DNA from: CAWHNT01 sp963830775
GTDB lineage: Bacteria > Pseudomonadota > Alphaproteobacteria > Geminicoccales > Geminicoccaceae
Length of the DNA: 64,000 nt
Direction: 5' to 3'
Assembly: GCA_963830775.1 (NCBI GenBank)
Contig: CAWHNT010000050.1
Coordinates: 1 to 64,000 of the forward strand
The position numbers and the translations under genes are program-made. The notes below the pieces were generated by a model. It worked only from the letters and a program-made list of their open reading frames with translations. It was not told where the DNA came from and made no database searches. The first letter of the stretch is position 1. Every line of letters begins with the position of its first letter. Shown piece by piece: positions 25,519 to 35,063 of this stretch.

Positions 25519-26103
25519 TTACTTGCACGCGTCGATCAGGATTTCCACCCGCCGGTTCCGCTGCCGCCCCTCCGGATCGTCGCTGCCGTCGCCATGCTCG
25601 TTGGCTGCCACCGGCCGGGCCTCGCCAAGGCCCCGGACGGCCGCGCTCCGCACATAGCCCTCGGCCACCAGCCAGTCGCGCACGCTGGCGGCACGGCGCA
25701 GGCTCAGGCGCTCATTGTAGTCGTCGCTGCCCTTGGCGTCGGTGTGCCCCTCGACGGTGACGGGGTGATCGCCCTGCTCCTTGAGCATCGGCCCAACTGA
25801 GGAAAGAGTCTGGACCGCGTCGGGACGCAGCAGCGCCTGGTCGAAGTCGAACAGTGCGTCGGCCAGCATCTCGATCCGGCGGATGCAGGGTCCGGCCTCC
25901 TCGACCCGCACCGGTGCAAGCGGGCGCGGCGTCTGGATGGCGCCGGGCGTGAGCCATGGCCCGCGTGGCTGCTGAAACGCCTTCGGTTGCAGCCAGGGGC
26001 CCTTCGGCTGCTGGATCTCGCCGGGCGTCTGCCAGTTGCCGGCCCGGGCGATGCCGCCTTGCAGGACGAGCAGAGCGGCGAGGATGAGGGCGAGCAGGCG
26101 CAT
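25519..26103 (-). CDS. OmpA-family protein with proline-rich N-terminal repeats
   Basis: A 194-residue exported protein; ATG 26103 has GGAG about eight bases upstream and starts a signal peptide (MRLLALILAALLVLQGG). The mature N-terminus has three related units, GNWQTPGEIQQPKGPW, LQPKAFQQPRGPW and LTPGAIQTPRPLAP. After a Cys-containing linker (GPCIRRIEML) comes an OmpA C-terminal domain: FDFDQALLRPDAVQTLSSVG, VEGHTDAKGSDDYNERLS with the diaminopimelate-contacting Asp, LSLRRAASVRDWL with the Arg, and EGRQRNRRVEILI. It probably ties the outer membrane or a periplasmic partner to peptidoglycan. There is no beta-barrel domain. Confidence 0.82.
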   Translation of the reverse strand: MRLLALILAALLVLQGGIARAGNWQTPGEIQQPKGPWLQPKAFQQPRGPWLTPGAIQTPRPLAPVRVEEAGPCIRRIEMLADALFDFDQALLRPDAVQTLSSVGPMLKEQGDHPVTVEGHTDAKGSDDYNERLSLRRAASVRDWLVAEGYVRSAAVRGLGEARPVAANEHGDGSDDPEGRQRNRRVEILIDACK

Positions 26104-26175
26104 CGAACAACTCCGCCGGGCCAAAGGCCGACCCGGCAGGGTCTAGAACCAAAAGTTGAAGTTCAGGTTAAGAGC

Positions 26176-27342
26176 TCAGCGGATCGCCTCGAGCAGGCTG
26201 ACGTAGGAGGCCACGCACGCCCCGCCCATGTTGTAGACGCCGCCGAGCTTTGCCCCTTCGACCTGCATGCCGCCGGCATCGCCGCGGACCTGCATCGCGG
26301 TCATGACGTGCATCGAGACGCCGGTGGCCCCGATCGGGTGGCCCTTGGACTTGAGCCCGCCCGAGGGATTGACCGGCAGCCTGCCGTCCTTGGCGGTCCA
26401 GCCTTCGAGCACGGCGCGGGCACCCTCGCCACGCGGGGTCAGGCCCATGGCCTCGTATTCCAAGAGCTCGGCGATGGTGAAGCAGTCGTGCGTCTCGACC
26501 AGGTCAAGGTCGTCGAGCCCGAGCCGTGCGCCGGCCAGCGCCTTCTTCCAGGCGGCCTCGCAGCCCTCGAAAGCCACGATGTCCCGCTTCGACATGGGCA
26601 GGAAATCGCTCACCTGCGCCCAGCCGCGGAAGGCCACGGCCTTCTTCATGCCCAGTGCGGTCTCGACGTCGGCCAGGACCAGGGCGGCGGCACCGTCGGA
26701 GACCAGCGAGCAGTCGGTGCGCTTCAAGGGACCGGCCACGACCGGGTTCTTCGGCGATTCCTGCCGGCAGAACTCGAAGCCCAGGTCCTTCCGGAGCTGG
26801 GCGTAGGGGTTGGCGCAGCCGTTCTTGTGGTTCTTGGCGGCGATCGCGGCCAGCGCGTCGGACTGATCGCCGTGGCGCTGGAAGTAGCTCTGCGCGATGC
26901 GGCCGAAGACGCCGGCGAAACCGCCCTCGATGCCCTGCTCCTCCTTGAGGTAGCTGGCCTTCAGCAGCGTGTTGCCGATCTCGGGCCCGCCGAGCTCGGT
27001 CATCTTCTCCACCCCTACGACCAGCACGATCCGCGACTGCCGGGCCAGGATCGAGCGCAGGCCGGCATGGACCGCGGCCGAGCCCGTGGCACAGGCGTTC
27101 TCGACCCGGGTCGCCGGCTTGAAGCGAAGGGCGGGGTCGGCCTGGAGGACGAGCGAGGCCGTGAAGTCCTGCTGCACGAAGCCGCCGTTGAAGTGGCCCA
27201 GATAGATCTCGTCGACCTCGCCCGGGCCGACACCCGCGTCGGTGAGGGCTGCCGTCGCCGCCTCCACGATCAGGCTCTCGACATCCCGGCCCTCATGCTT
27301 GCCGAACGGCAGATGGCCCCAGCCGACGATGCAGGCGGTCAT
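26176..27342 (-). CDS. Thiolase-family acyl-CoA acetyltransferase
   Basis: A 388-residue enzyme. The nucleophilic Cys84 lies in VENACATGSAAVHAG, a catalytic-site His occurs in LVETHDCFTIAEL, another in GGLKSKGHPIGATG, and the last active Cys region is YNMGGACVASYV. The HDCF motif in place of NEAF is characteristic of SCP-x-like thiolases rather than classical acetoacetyl-CoA thiolases, so cleavage of a branched or bulky 3-ketoacyl-CoA is more likely than PHB synthesis. No beta-oxidation partner genes adjoin it. ATG 27342 is the natural start of the conserved ACIVGWGHLPFGKHEG segment. Confidence 0.88.
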   Translation of the reverse strand: MTACIVGWGHLPFGKHEGRDVESLIVEAATAALTDAGVGPGEVDEIYLGHFNGGFVQQDFTASLVLQADPALRFKPATRVENACATGSAAVHAGLRSILARQSRIVLVVGVEKMTELGGPEIGNTLLKASYLKEEQGIEGGFAGVFGRIAQSYFQRHGDQSDALAAIAAKNHKNGCANPYAQLRKDLGFEFCRQESPKNPVVAGPLKRTDCSLVSDGAAALVLADVETALGMKKAVAFRGWAQVSDFLPMSKRDIVAFEGCEAAWKKALAGARLGLDDLDLVETHDCFTIAELLEYEAMGLTPRGEGARAVLEGWTAKDGRLPVNPSGGLKSKGHPIGATGVSMHVMTAMQVRGDAGGMQVEGAKLGGVYNMGGACVASYVSLLEAIR

Positions 27343-27410
27343 GCGTGCGTGCTCCCCTCGTGCTCCTGCAAGAGATGGCGATGCTCCGCGGGACCGCCAC
27401 CCTCGGCCGC

Positions 27411-28904
27411 TCAGTCCTGCGCTGCGCCGGATGGGATGACCATGTCGGCCTCGAAGCCGAGCCGGGTGAAGTCGTCGATCAGGAGGTCGAGGCGGAGCTG
27501 CCAGCGGCCGGGCCGCAGGATGGCGAGGCCATCCGCCAGATAGACGCCGGGCTGGGGCATCGCGGCCGCGTGCCGGCTCGGCTCGATGCCGGCCTCGGGC
27601 AGCGCCAGCCGCAACCGGGCCTCGCGTGCCACGACCGGTTTGCCGTCCCCGTCCGTGACCCATGCCTCCAGCCGGTTCGTGCCCGGACGGCCCGGTGAAA
27701 GCGTGAGGAGCGCCTGTCGACCATCCGCGAAGGTCGCCACGGTCACTGGCGCTGCTGGCACGATGGCCCGCGGCGGTGGGCCGAGCGCCAAGGTTGCCGT
27801 GGCCGCCAGCACGGCTGCCCCGAGCGCGAGGTCGGCGAGCAGCGACCGGCGGAGCCAGCGCTGGGCCGTGCTCCGATCGAGGCGCGGCGTGAGGACGAAC
27901 CGGTTCACAGCCCCGAGCAGCAGGAGCCCGGCGACCAGCGCCAGCTTGGTGGTGAGCCGAAGGCCGTAGTCGGTCTGCCATAGGGCAGGCACGCTCGCCC
28001 CGAGCTGCACCCAGGCGAGGATGCCGCCGGCGAGCAGGAGAGCGGCGACGGCAGTGACGGCGGCGGCCGAAAACCGTTGCAGGACGGCCCGCGCTTCGGC
28101 CGTGGGCAGCCGCAGGCTCCAGAGGAGCGGGGCCAGGGAGCCGAGCCAGAATGCGGCGCAGAGCACGTGGAGGGCCAGGGCTGGTCTGGTGAGCCATACC
28201 GGCTCGGCGGCAGCGGCATGGCCCGTGAGCGCGAACGAGGCTGCGACGACGACCGCACCCGGCACCAGCAGCAGCCGTCTGCCGGCGCCGAGCAGCAGGA
28301 GGCCGAGCGCGCAAGCTGCGGCCGCTTGCGCCAGCGTGGTCCTCGCAGCGGCCAGCCAGGGCTCTGCGGTGCCGAGAGCAGCAAGAGGAAGCCCTGTCAG
28401 GTCGAGCCCGGCGGTCCCGAAGCGGAGCAGCACGGCCACCATGCCCAAGGGTGCCAGTGCCGCAAGGAGCCTGTGCGCGCGACGGCCCAGCGGCTCCGGC
28501 GGACGCACGACTGTCATGAACAGGCCCAGGCCGGCGGCGGCGAGTGCTGTCAGGTAGACCAGCCAACGCGCGGCGGCGGCGGGCCAGCGAGCACCCGCCT
28601 CGGCACCCGATGTCCCCGCTGAGGCTGGGACGCCGATGCCGAAGCGGATGGCTGCACCGACCGGATGCCCGTCGATCGAGGTGACCCGGTAGCTCAGGAG
28701 GTAGGCGCCCTGCGGGAGCAGGCCCCCAGGGCGGAGGACCAGCGTGTCCCCTCTGGGCTCCAGGTCGTTGCCGGAGAGCTGGGCACCGCGAGCGTCGAGG
28801 AGCCGGAGGCTGATCGGCACCACGGGCTCGCTGAAGCGCAAGGTCAGCTCGGCCGGTGCCTGGTCGAGCTGCTGGCCGTCGGCCGGCCGGGCTCCGTGCG
28901 TCAT
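27411..28904 (-). CDS. Copper resistance CopC-CopD fusion protein
   Basis: 497 residues. The first 95 form a CopC-like cupredoxin (HGARPADGQQLDQAP, LTLRFSEPVVPIS, VTSIDGHPVGAAIRFG, with His in the two usual Cu-site positions). About eight membrane helices of the CopD type follow (LHVLCAAFWLGSLAPLLW with conserved His and Trp), then a periplasmic C-terminal domain (VATFADGRQALLTLSPGRPG). It is likely to import or buffer copper at the inner membrane. ATG 28904 has a strong ribosome site (GGAGAG) but gives no signal peptide in front of CopC, which is unusual. The DUF2946 gene lies 60 bp upstream on the same strand. Confidence 0.85.
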   Translation of the reverse strand: MTHGARPADGQQLDQAPAELTLRFSEPVVPISLRLLDARGAQLSGNDLEPRGDTLVLRPGGLLPQGAYLLSYRVTSIDGHPVGAAIRFGIGVPASAGTSGAEAGARWPAAAARWLVYLTALAAAGLGLFMTVVRPPEPLGRRAHRLLAALAPLGMVAVLLRFGTAGLDLTGLPLAALGTAEPWLAAARTTLAQAAAACALGLLLLGAGRRLLLVPGAVVVAASFALTGHAAAAEPVWLTRPALALHVLCAAFWLGSLAPLLWSLRLPTAEARAVLQRFSAAAVTAVAALLLAGGILAWVQLGASVPALWQTDYGLRLTTKLALVAGLLLLGAVNRFVLTPRLDRSTAQRWLRRSLLADLALGAAVLAATATLALGPPPRAIVPAAPVTVATFADGRQALLTLSPGRPGTNRLEAWVTDGDGKPVVAREARLRLALPEAGIEPSRHAAAMPQPGVYLADGLAILRPGRWQLRLDLLIDDFTRLGFEADMVIPSGAAQD

Positions 28905-28964
28905 GGTTCTCTCCGGACGCGAGCGTGGGGCCGCCGGCAAGGGCGGCGCTGGTTCAGTCGGTGC

Positions 28965-29360
28965 TCAGCGGTCGGGGTGGAGAGGCGGGGAGCGGGCGCG
29001 GAACCGGGTCGGCCGCCGGCGCGCACGGACGCGCCCGATCGGAGTCGGCTGACGGATACTGCCGCCGGCTGCGGGCAATGGGAGGCCGAGGCCTGGGAGT
29101 GCCGGCAGTGGCGGGTTCGCCGCCCTCGCCAGGCAGAAGGGGCAGTCTTCCTGGTGCTTGTGCCCGGGCGCGCTCGGCTTCTTGGCCGGCATCTCGCCAT
29201 GGTGGGCATGGCGGTGTGCCGGCCCCGAGGCCGCAGCCTGAGCCCGGGCTGCCATGGCCAGCTCGAACAGCACCGACTGCGTGACGACGGCCAGGACCGC
29301 GAGCCAGACCAGTGGCGCGCGGTATCTTCTCAGGCAGCTCCGGTGCCGTCGCCCCGCCAT
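28965..29360 (-). CDS. DUF2946-family protein
   Basis: A 131-residue protein with one N-terminal membrane or signal helix (APLVWLAVLAVVTQSVLFEL). A His-rich segment follows (PAHRHAHHGEMPAKK, GHKHQEDC), then the CPFCLA motif characteristic of DUF2946, and a Pro/Arg-rich tail. His and CxxC clusters of this sort bind copper or other soft metals, and the family is frequently linked to copper genes, as here directly before the CopC-CopD fusion. ATG 29360 is the only sensible start ahead of the helix. Confidence 0.78.
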   Translation of the reverse strand: MAGRRHRSCLRRYRAPLVWLAVLAVVTQSVLFELAMAARAQAAASGPAHRHAHHGEMPAKKPSAPGHKHQEDCPFCLARAANPPLPALPGLGLPLPAAGGSIRQPTPIGRVRARRRPTRFRARSPPLHPDR

Positions 29361-29435
29361 CGCGGCGCAAGTCCCTCCCTGGTCCGGCCGACCGGGACCA
29401 GCGAGGGGAGATGTAGCAGGAACCGAGTGAGAGCA

Positions 29436-29466
29436 AAGAAAATGGCCGCGGCTTGCACCGCGGCCA
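29436..29466 (-). terminator. Rho-independent terminator
   Basis: Read on the - strand: stem GGCCGCGG, 6-nt loop, CCGCGGCC, then ATTTTCTTT. The 8-bp all-GC stem and T-rich tail are convincing. It lies 169 bp beyond the DUF1467 stop and would end transcripts coming through the nuo-birA-coaX-rnj-mce-DUF1467 run. Confidence 0.7.
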
Positions 29467-29634
29467 ATCTGGGAGGAAACGCCTCAAGTCGGGTGTCACA
29501 GGGGAACCCATGAACACCTCCTGATAGTGGCCACGCAGGTGCCAGGATGCAACTTAAATTTCGCGTTAGAGTCGAATTTCTTGCGACTCATTCACCTCAA
29601 GTTCACAAGCAATTCATCTAAAATGCTGCGGATC

Positions 29635-29880
29635 TCACGATGGCGGCGGCCCGCGGAAGTCCACGACCCCGCTCGCCAGCAGCCAGTCGATGCCCCAGGT
29701 GGCGAGTGCTGCCAAGATGGTCGTGACCAGCGCCTTCATCAGCAGATGCGGCCGGGCCGGTGCGCCGCGGTCGGCACCGGGGATGGGGTTCTCGTCGGCC
29801 TGCACACCGAAGGGCAGCGCCATGAAGAAGACCAGCCACCAGACGACCAGGAACGTGGCGAGCGTTCCCGCCGTGCTCAT
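29635..29880 (-). CDS. DUF1467-family membrane protein
   Basis: An 81-residue protein with two membrane helices (TLATFLVVWWLVFFMALPFG and MKALVTTILAALATWGIDWL) joined by a loop containing the family signature QADENPIPGADRGAP. Function is unknown. It is the usual last gene after methylmalonyl-CoA epimerase in alphaproteobacteria. Its ATG overlaps the mce stop by 4 bp. Confidence 0.85.
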   Translation of the reverse strand: MSTAGTLATFLVVWWLVFFMALPFGVQADENPIPGADRGAPARPHLLMKALVTTILAALATWGIDWLLASGVVDFRGPPPS

Positions 29881-30281
29881 GCCTGCTCGAGCTCGACCAG
29901 CGTCCCGTTGAAATCCTTGGGGTGCAGGAAGAGCACGGGCTTGCCGTGGGCGCCGATCTTGGGCTCACCATTGCCGAGCACGCGGGCCCCTTGCGCCTTC
30001 AGCCGGTCGCGCGCGGCCAGGATGTCGTCGACCTCGTAGCACAGATGATGGATGCCGCCGGCGCCGTTGCGGTCGAGGAAGCCCTGGATCGGCGAGCCCT
30101 CGCCCAGCACGCCCAGAAGCTCGATCTTGGTGTTCGGCAGTTCGACGAAGACGGTCTGCACGCCGTGCTCGGGCTGGTCCTCGACAGCCGAGACCGTGGC
30201 CCCCAGCACGTCGCGATAGCGGCTGGCCGCGGCCTCGAGGTCGGGCACGGCTATCGCCACATGGTTGAGACGTCCGATCAT
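29877..30281 (-). CDS. mce: Methylmalonyl-CoA epimerase
   Basis: A 134-residue single-domain VOC-fold enzyme that interconverts (R)- and (S)-methylmalonyl-CoA in propionate metabolism. Metal ligands are visible: His7 in LNHVAIAVPD, His in GIHHLCYEVDD and Glu in the terminal TLVELEQA. The KIELLGVLGEGSPIQGFL segment is typical of the family. It lies 11 bp downstream of ribonuclease J, the conserved order in this group of bacteria. Confidence 0.9.
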   Translation of the reverse strand: MIGRLNHVAIAVPDLEAAASRYRDVLGATVSAVEDQPEHGVQTVFVELPNTKIELLGVLGEGSPIQGFLDRNGAGGIHHLCYEVDDILAARDRLKAQGARVLGNGEPKIGAHGKPVLFLHPKDFNGTLVELEQA

Positions 30282-30292
30282 GGCTTCCGTCC

Positions 30293-31975
30293 TCAGCCTT
30301 CCTCGAGCGCCGCCAGCGTGGCTGCCGTGAGGCGGGTAATCTGGACCTCGACTATCGGCCGGCGGTGACGCGGCAGGTCGAGGGCCTGACGGACCGCCAT
30401 GCGTGCAGCCTCGCGGATGCGTTCGTCGTCGCGTGCCGCGACGTCCGTGAGCTCCTCGACCGCCTCGACGATCTGGTCCGCGATCTCCTTCCTGAGCTCG
30501 CCGAAGCGCTCGATCTCGACCGCACCCAGGGCCGAGAGCTGCGGTTCCGCCAGCACGCTGCCCTCGCCGTCCATGACCACACTGACGACGATGGTGCCGT
30601 GGTTCATCAGGCGGCGGCGGGTGCGGAAGACGTCGTCGTCGGCCTCGACCAGGCCGTCGGTCTCCATCATCACCATGCGGCCGATCGGGGCCTCGTCGAT
30701 CACCTCGGCGGCACCGGGTGCCAGCGAGAGGATGTCGCCGTTCTCGATCGCCACGACCTGCGGCACGCCCATCTGCTCGGCGAGCTTCTGATGCGCATGC
30801 AGGTGGCGGGCCTCGCCATGGACCGGTACCGCGATCTTGGGCCGGATCCAGCGGTACATCTGCTCCAGCTCGTCGCGGCAGGGATGGCCCGAGACGTGGA
30901 CGAAGTGATCGACCTCGGTGATCACCTCGACACCCTTGCGCACCAGCTGGTTGTGCAGGTTGAAGAGCGTGCGCTCGTTGCCGGGGATGATCTTCGAGCT
31001 GAAGATCACCGTGTCGCCGGATTCGAGCCGGACCCGCGGGTGCTGGCCGGCGGCGACGCGGGTAAGCGCGCTGCGCGCCTCGCCCTGGCTGCCGGTGCAC
31101 AAGTACAAGATACGATTGCGCGGCAGCGTCTCGGCCTCGCGCTCGTCCAGGATCCGCGGGATGTCCTTGAGGAAGCCCACCTCGCGCGCGGCATCGAGCA
31201 TGCGCCGCATCGAGCGGCCGACGACGAAGATCTCCCGGTTTGCGGCATGGGCCGCCATCATCGCGGTCTCGAGGCGCGCGATGTTGGAGGCGAACGTGGT
31301 GAGCACCACGCGGTTGGGCTGGCGGGCGATCAGCTCGGTCAGGCTGTCGCGGACCTCGGCTTCCGAGCCCGAGGTGCCGGGCGAGAGGGCGTTGGTGCTG
31401 TCGCCGATGATGGCGAGCACGCCGCGCTTGCCAGCCTCCTCGAGAGCGTCGACGTCGCTGCGCTCGCCCAGCATCGGCGCGGGGTCGAGCTTCCAGTCGC
31501 CGGTGTGGAGGACGCGGCCGAGCCGGGTCTCGAGCAGGAGGGCGCTCGATTCCGGGATCGAATGGGTCATGTGGATGAAGCGGCAGCCGAAGGGGCCGAG
31601 CTCGAAGCTCTGGTTCGGCTTGATCCGATGGATCGGCACCTCGCCCGTGAGGCCAACCTCGCCGAGCTTGAGACGGAGCACGGCGGCGGTGAAGTCCGAG
31701 CACCAGACGGGGACACGCAGCCGGCGCCAGAGATAAGGGACGGCCCCCAGATGGTCCTCGTGCGCGTGGGTCAGCACGAGCCCCAGCAGGCGGTCCTCCA
31801 GCTCCTCGGCAAAGCGCAGGTCGGGAAGAATGATGTCCGCACCCGGCACCCGGTCGTCGGCGAAGGTGATGCCGAGGTCGACCATGATCCAGGAATCGTC
31901 GAGGCCGTAGAGATAGACGTTCATGCCGATCTCGCCGACCCCGCCGAGCGGCACGAAAACGAGGCGATCTTGCAT
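30293..31975 (-). CDS. rnj: Ribonuclease J
   Basis: A 560-residue metallo-beta-lactamase/beta-CASP ribonuclease with 5'-3' exonuclease and endonuclease activity in mRNA decay and rRNA maturation. Visible motifs: LGITFADDRVPGAD, the zinc motif THAHEDHLGA (residues 69-78), FIHMTHSIPESSAL, LHTGDWKLDP, GDSTNALSPGTSGSE, the beta-CASP FASNIARLE and CTGSQGEARSAL, and HVSGHPCRDE with the terminal metal His. A C-terminal domain of about 100 residues follows (RRPIVEVQITRLT). The start ATG is 2 bp from the coaX stop, so the genes are coupled. Confidence 0.93.
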   Translation of the reverse strand: MQDRLVFVPLGGVGEIGMNVYLYGLDDSWIMVDLGITFADDRVPGADIILPDLRFAEELEDRLLGLVLTHAHEDHLGAVPYLWRRLRVPVWCSDFTAAVLRLKLGEVGLTGEVPIHRIKPNQSFELGPFGCRFIHMTHSIPESSALLLETRLGRVLHTGDWKLDPAPMLGERSDVDALEEAGKRGVLAIIGDSTNALSPGTSGSEAEVRDSLTELIARQPNRVVLTTFASNIARLETAMMAAHAANREIFVVGRSMRRMLDAAREVGFLKDIPRILDEREAETLPRNRILYLCTGSQGEARSALTRVAAGQHPRVRLESGDTVIFSSKIIPGNERTLFNLHNQLVRKGVEVITEVDHFVHVSGHPCRDELEQMYRWIRPKIAVPVHGEARHLHAHQKLAEQMGVPQVVAIENGDILSLAPGAAEVIDEAPIGRMVMMETDGLVEADDDVFRTRRRLMNHGTIVVSVVMDGEGSVLAEPQLSALGAVEIERFGELRKEIADQIVEAVEELTDVAARDDERIREAARMAVRQALDLPRHRRPIVEVQITRLTAATLAALEEG

Positions 31976-31977
31976 TC

Positions 31978-32772
<795 letters not shown>

Positions 32773-32857
32773 CAGGGGCGCCTCAGGCAGGCGGTGGCGG
32801 CCCGCAGCCGCCGATCTTCTAGCGCCGGAACGATCCGGCGGCCAGCCACCCGGAGCA

Positions 32858-33607
32858 TCATGGGAAGAACAGCTCGCCGGCGGTATGGCGGGCGAGGCAG
32901 CCAAGCTCGTTCTCGATCAGGATCGAGCCATCCTCGCCGAGATCGGCAAAGCGGCCACGGATGGTCTCGGCGCCCAGGCGCAGGGTGGCCTGATTGCCCA
33001 GCCCATGGGCACTGGCCAGCCAATCGCTGCGGACGGCAGCGAAGCCGCCCTCCTCCCAGATCCCGATACGATGGCGCATGGCCGGCAGCCACAGGCCCAT
33101 GAACTCGTCCGGCGTCAGGATGAGGCCAGTCGTGGCAAAGGAGGCTGCCGCATAGGGCAGGCCGGCCGGGGCAGCGGCCAGGTTCAGCCCCAGGCCGACG
33201 ATCAGCCAGGCGCAGCCGCCCTGTCCGTCATCGGCACCTTCGAGCAGGATGCCGCCCAGCTTGGCACGGTCGAGCAGCACGTCGTTGGGCCATTTCACGG
33301 CGAGGCGGCTGGGCTCCTCCAGGAGGCGGGCGAGACCGTCGACCACGGCAAGGGCGGTGACCAGCGACAGGCTCGCGGCCTCGGCGAGCGGCACGCGCGG
33401 CCGCAGCAGGAGCGAGGCGTAGAAGTTGCCCGGTGGCGAGTCCCAGCTCCGGCCCTGGCGCCCGCGCCCAGCCGTCTGCTCGGCTGCGGTGACGATCAGG
33501 CCCGCCGGCTCGCCCGCCTCGGCATAGGCGCGGAGCGCATCGTTGGTGCTGGGGAGAGAGGCGTGCCGCTCGACGCGGAATCCCGGGCCCAGGGGCAGGC
33601 CCCTCAC
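32858..33607 (-). CDS. birA: Biotin-[acetyl-CoA-carboxylase] ligase
   Basis: 249 residues. It starts straight into the catalytic domain with no N-terminal DNA-binding wing, so it is the monofunctional type that does not act as a biotin repressor. The biotinyl-AMP motif is AGRGRQGRSWDSPPGNFYAS (residues 46-65). LAVKWPNDVLLDRAKLGGIL holds the catalytic Lys and LIVGLGLNL the substrate loop. A C-terminal SH3-like domain follows (TIRGRFADLGEDGSILI). GTG 33607 overlaps the nuoN stop (GTGA), so it is coupled to the complex I operon. Confidence 0.92.
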   Translation of the reverse strand: MRGLPLGPGFRVERHASLPSTNDALRAYAEAGEPAGLIVTAAEQTAGRGRQGRSWDSPPGNFYASLLLRPRVPLAEAASLSLVTALAVVDGLARLLEEPSRLAVKWPNDVLLDRAKLGGILLEGADDGQGGCAWLIVGLGLNLAAAPAGLPYAAASFATTGLILTPDEFMGLWLPAMRHRIGIWEEGGFAAVRSDWLASAHGLGNQATLRLGAETIRGRFADLGEDGSILIENELGCLARHTAGELFFP

Positions 33608-35047
33608 CGCACCAGAGCCTCCGCGGCGGCCTGGGCCGTGGTGAGCAGCGGCCCGGGGATGACGACGAAGACCACCATGGCGGCGGCAGCGAGGCCGGCC
33701 ACGGCGGCGGGGGCCGCATAGGGTGCCGGGTCCAGCGCCTCGGCCGGCTCGTCGAAGTACATCACCTTCACGATGCGCAGGTAGTAGTAGGCACCCACCA
33801 CGCTGGCGACGACACCGACGACGGCAAGCCAGGTGAGCCCGGCGTCGACCGCGGCCTTGAAGACGTAGAGCTTGCCGAAGAAGCCGGCGAGCGGGGGAAT
33901 GCCGGCCAGCGAGAACATGAAGACGCCGAAGGCCAGCGCCAGGAGCGGGCGCCTGCTCGACAGGCCGGCAAGGTCGCCGATGCTTTCGACATAGCGGCCC
34001 TGACGGCGCATCAGGAGGATGCAGCCGAAGGTGCCGATCACCATGACGACGTAGAGCGTCATGTAGACGAGAACGGCGTTCACGCCGGACTCGGTGCCGG
34101 CGGCGAGCCCGACCAGGGCGTAGCCGATATTGGCGATGCCGCTATAGGCCATCAGGCGCTTGATGTTGGTCTGGCCGATGGCGGCGAAGGAGCCCAGGAC
34201 CATCGAAGCGATGCTGATCGCCACGATCACCTGCTGCCAGTGCTCGGTCCAGCCGCCGAACGGCTCCATCATCACCCGCACGGCAAGGCCGATGGCGGCG
34301 AGCTTGGGGGTGGAGCCGATGAAGGCCGTGATGGGTGCCGGCGCCCCCTCGTAGACGTCGGGGGTCCACATGTGGAACGGCACGGCCGCGAGCTTGAAGG
34401 CGAGGCCCGGCGATGATGAAGACGAGGCCAGTCAGCACGCCCACCGAGATGTCCTGGCCGGCATTGCCGGCGAGCGTGACCGCAACCTGGTCGAAGAGGA
34501 GCGTGCCAGTGAAGCCGTAGACCAGGGAGCAGCCGTAGAGGAGGATGCCCGAGGCCAGCGAGCTCAGGACGAAGTATTTGAGCCCGGCCTCGGTCGAGCG
34601 CAGCGAATCGCGGTTGAACGCCGCCAGCACATAGAGCGGCAGGCTCTGCAGCTCGATCGCCATGTAGAGGGCGAGCAGGCTGTTGGCCGAGACCATCATC
34701 GCCATGCCGAGGGCCGAGAACAGGGCCAGGATCGGGTACTCGAACCGGTCGATGCGCTGGTCGGCCATGTAGCCGCGCGCCATCATGATGGCGACGCCGG
34801 CGCCGGCGAAGATCACCACCTTGAGGAAGGCGGCGTAGCCGTCGAAGACGAAGTGGCCGCCCAGGCCCACGATGCGGGCCTTGTCCTGGCCCAGCACCAT
34901 CAGCGCCGCCACGACGAGCGTCAGGCCCGTGAGCGGGGTGAGGATGCGGGCCGCCTCCTCGTCGCGGAAGGCTCCGAGCAGGAGAAGCCCCAGGCCCGCA
35001 ATGAAGAGGAAGACCTCGCTCAGCGCCGGCGACAGGTCGAGCGGCAT
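33604..35047 (-). CDS. nuoN: NADH-quinone oxidoreductase subunit N (apparent frameshift)
   Basis: One of the three antiporter-like proton-pumping subunits of complex I, about 480 residues with 14 predicted helices. The N-terminal part reads LSEVFLFIAGLGLLLLGAFR through LTGLVFIIAG. After one extra base in a CCC run at 34406-34408, the next frame continues with LAFKLAAVPFHMWTPDVYEG, carrying the conserved helix-7/8 region, to the end. Removing one base restores a standard NuoN throughout, including GTNIKR-like QTNIKRLMAYSGIANIGY. The ATG start is followed by PLDLSPAL. It lies 16 bp after nuoM. A real loss of NuoN would disable the pump, so sequence error is the likelier reading. Confidence 0.92.
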
Positions 35048-35063
35048 GGGCTTGCTCCTTCGC

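Noticed and set aside
26176..28566. A 796-codon frame that would fuse a thiolase to an N-terminal domain
   Set aside because: The part before 27342 is Arg/Pro/Ala-rich and antisense-like to CopD coding; the thiolase starts cleanly at its own ATG.
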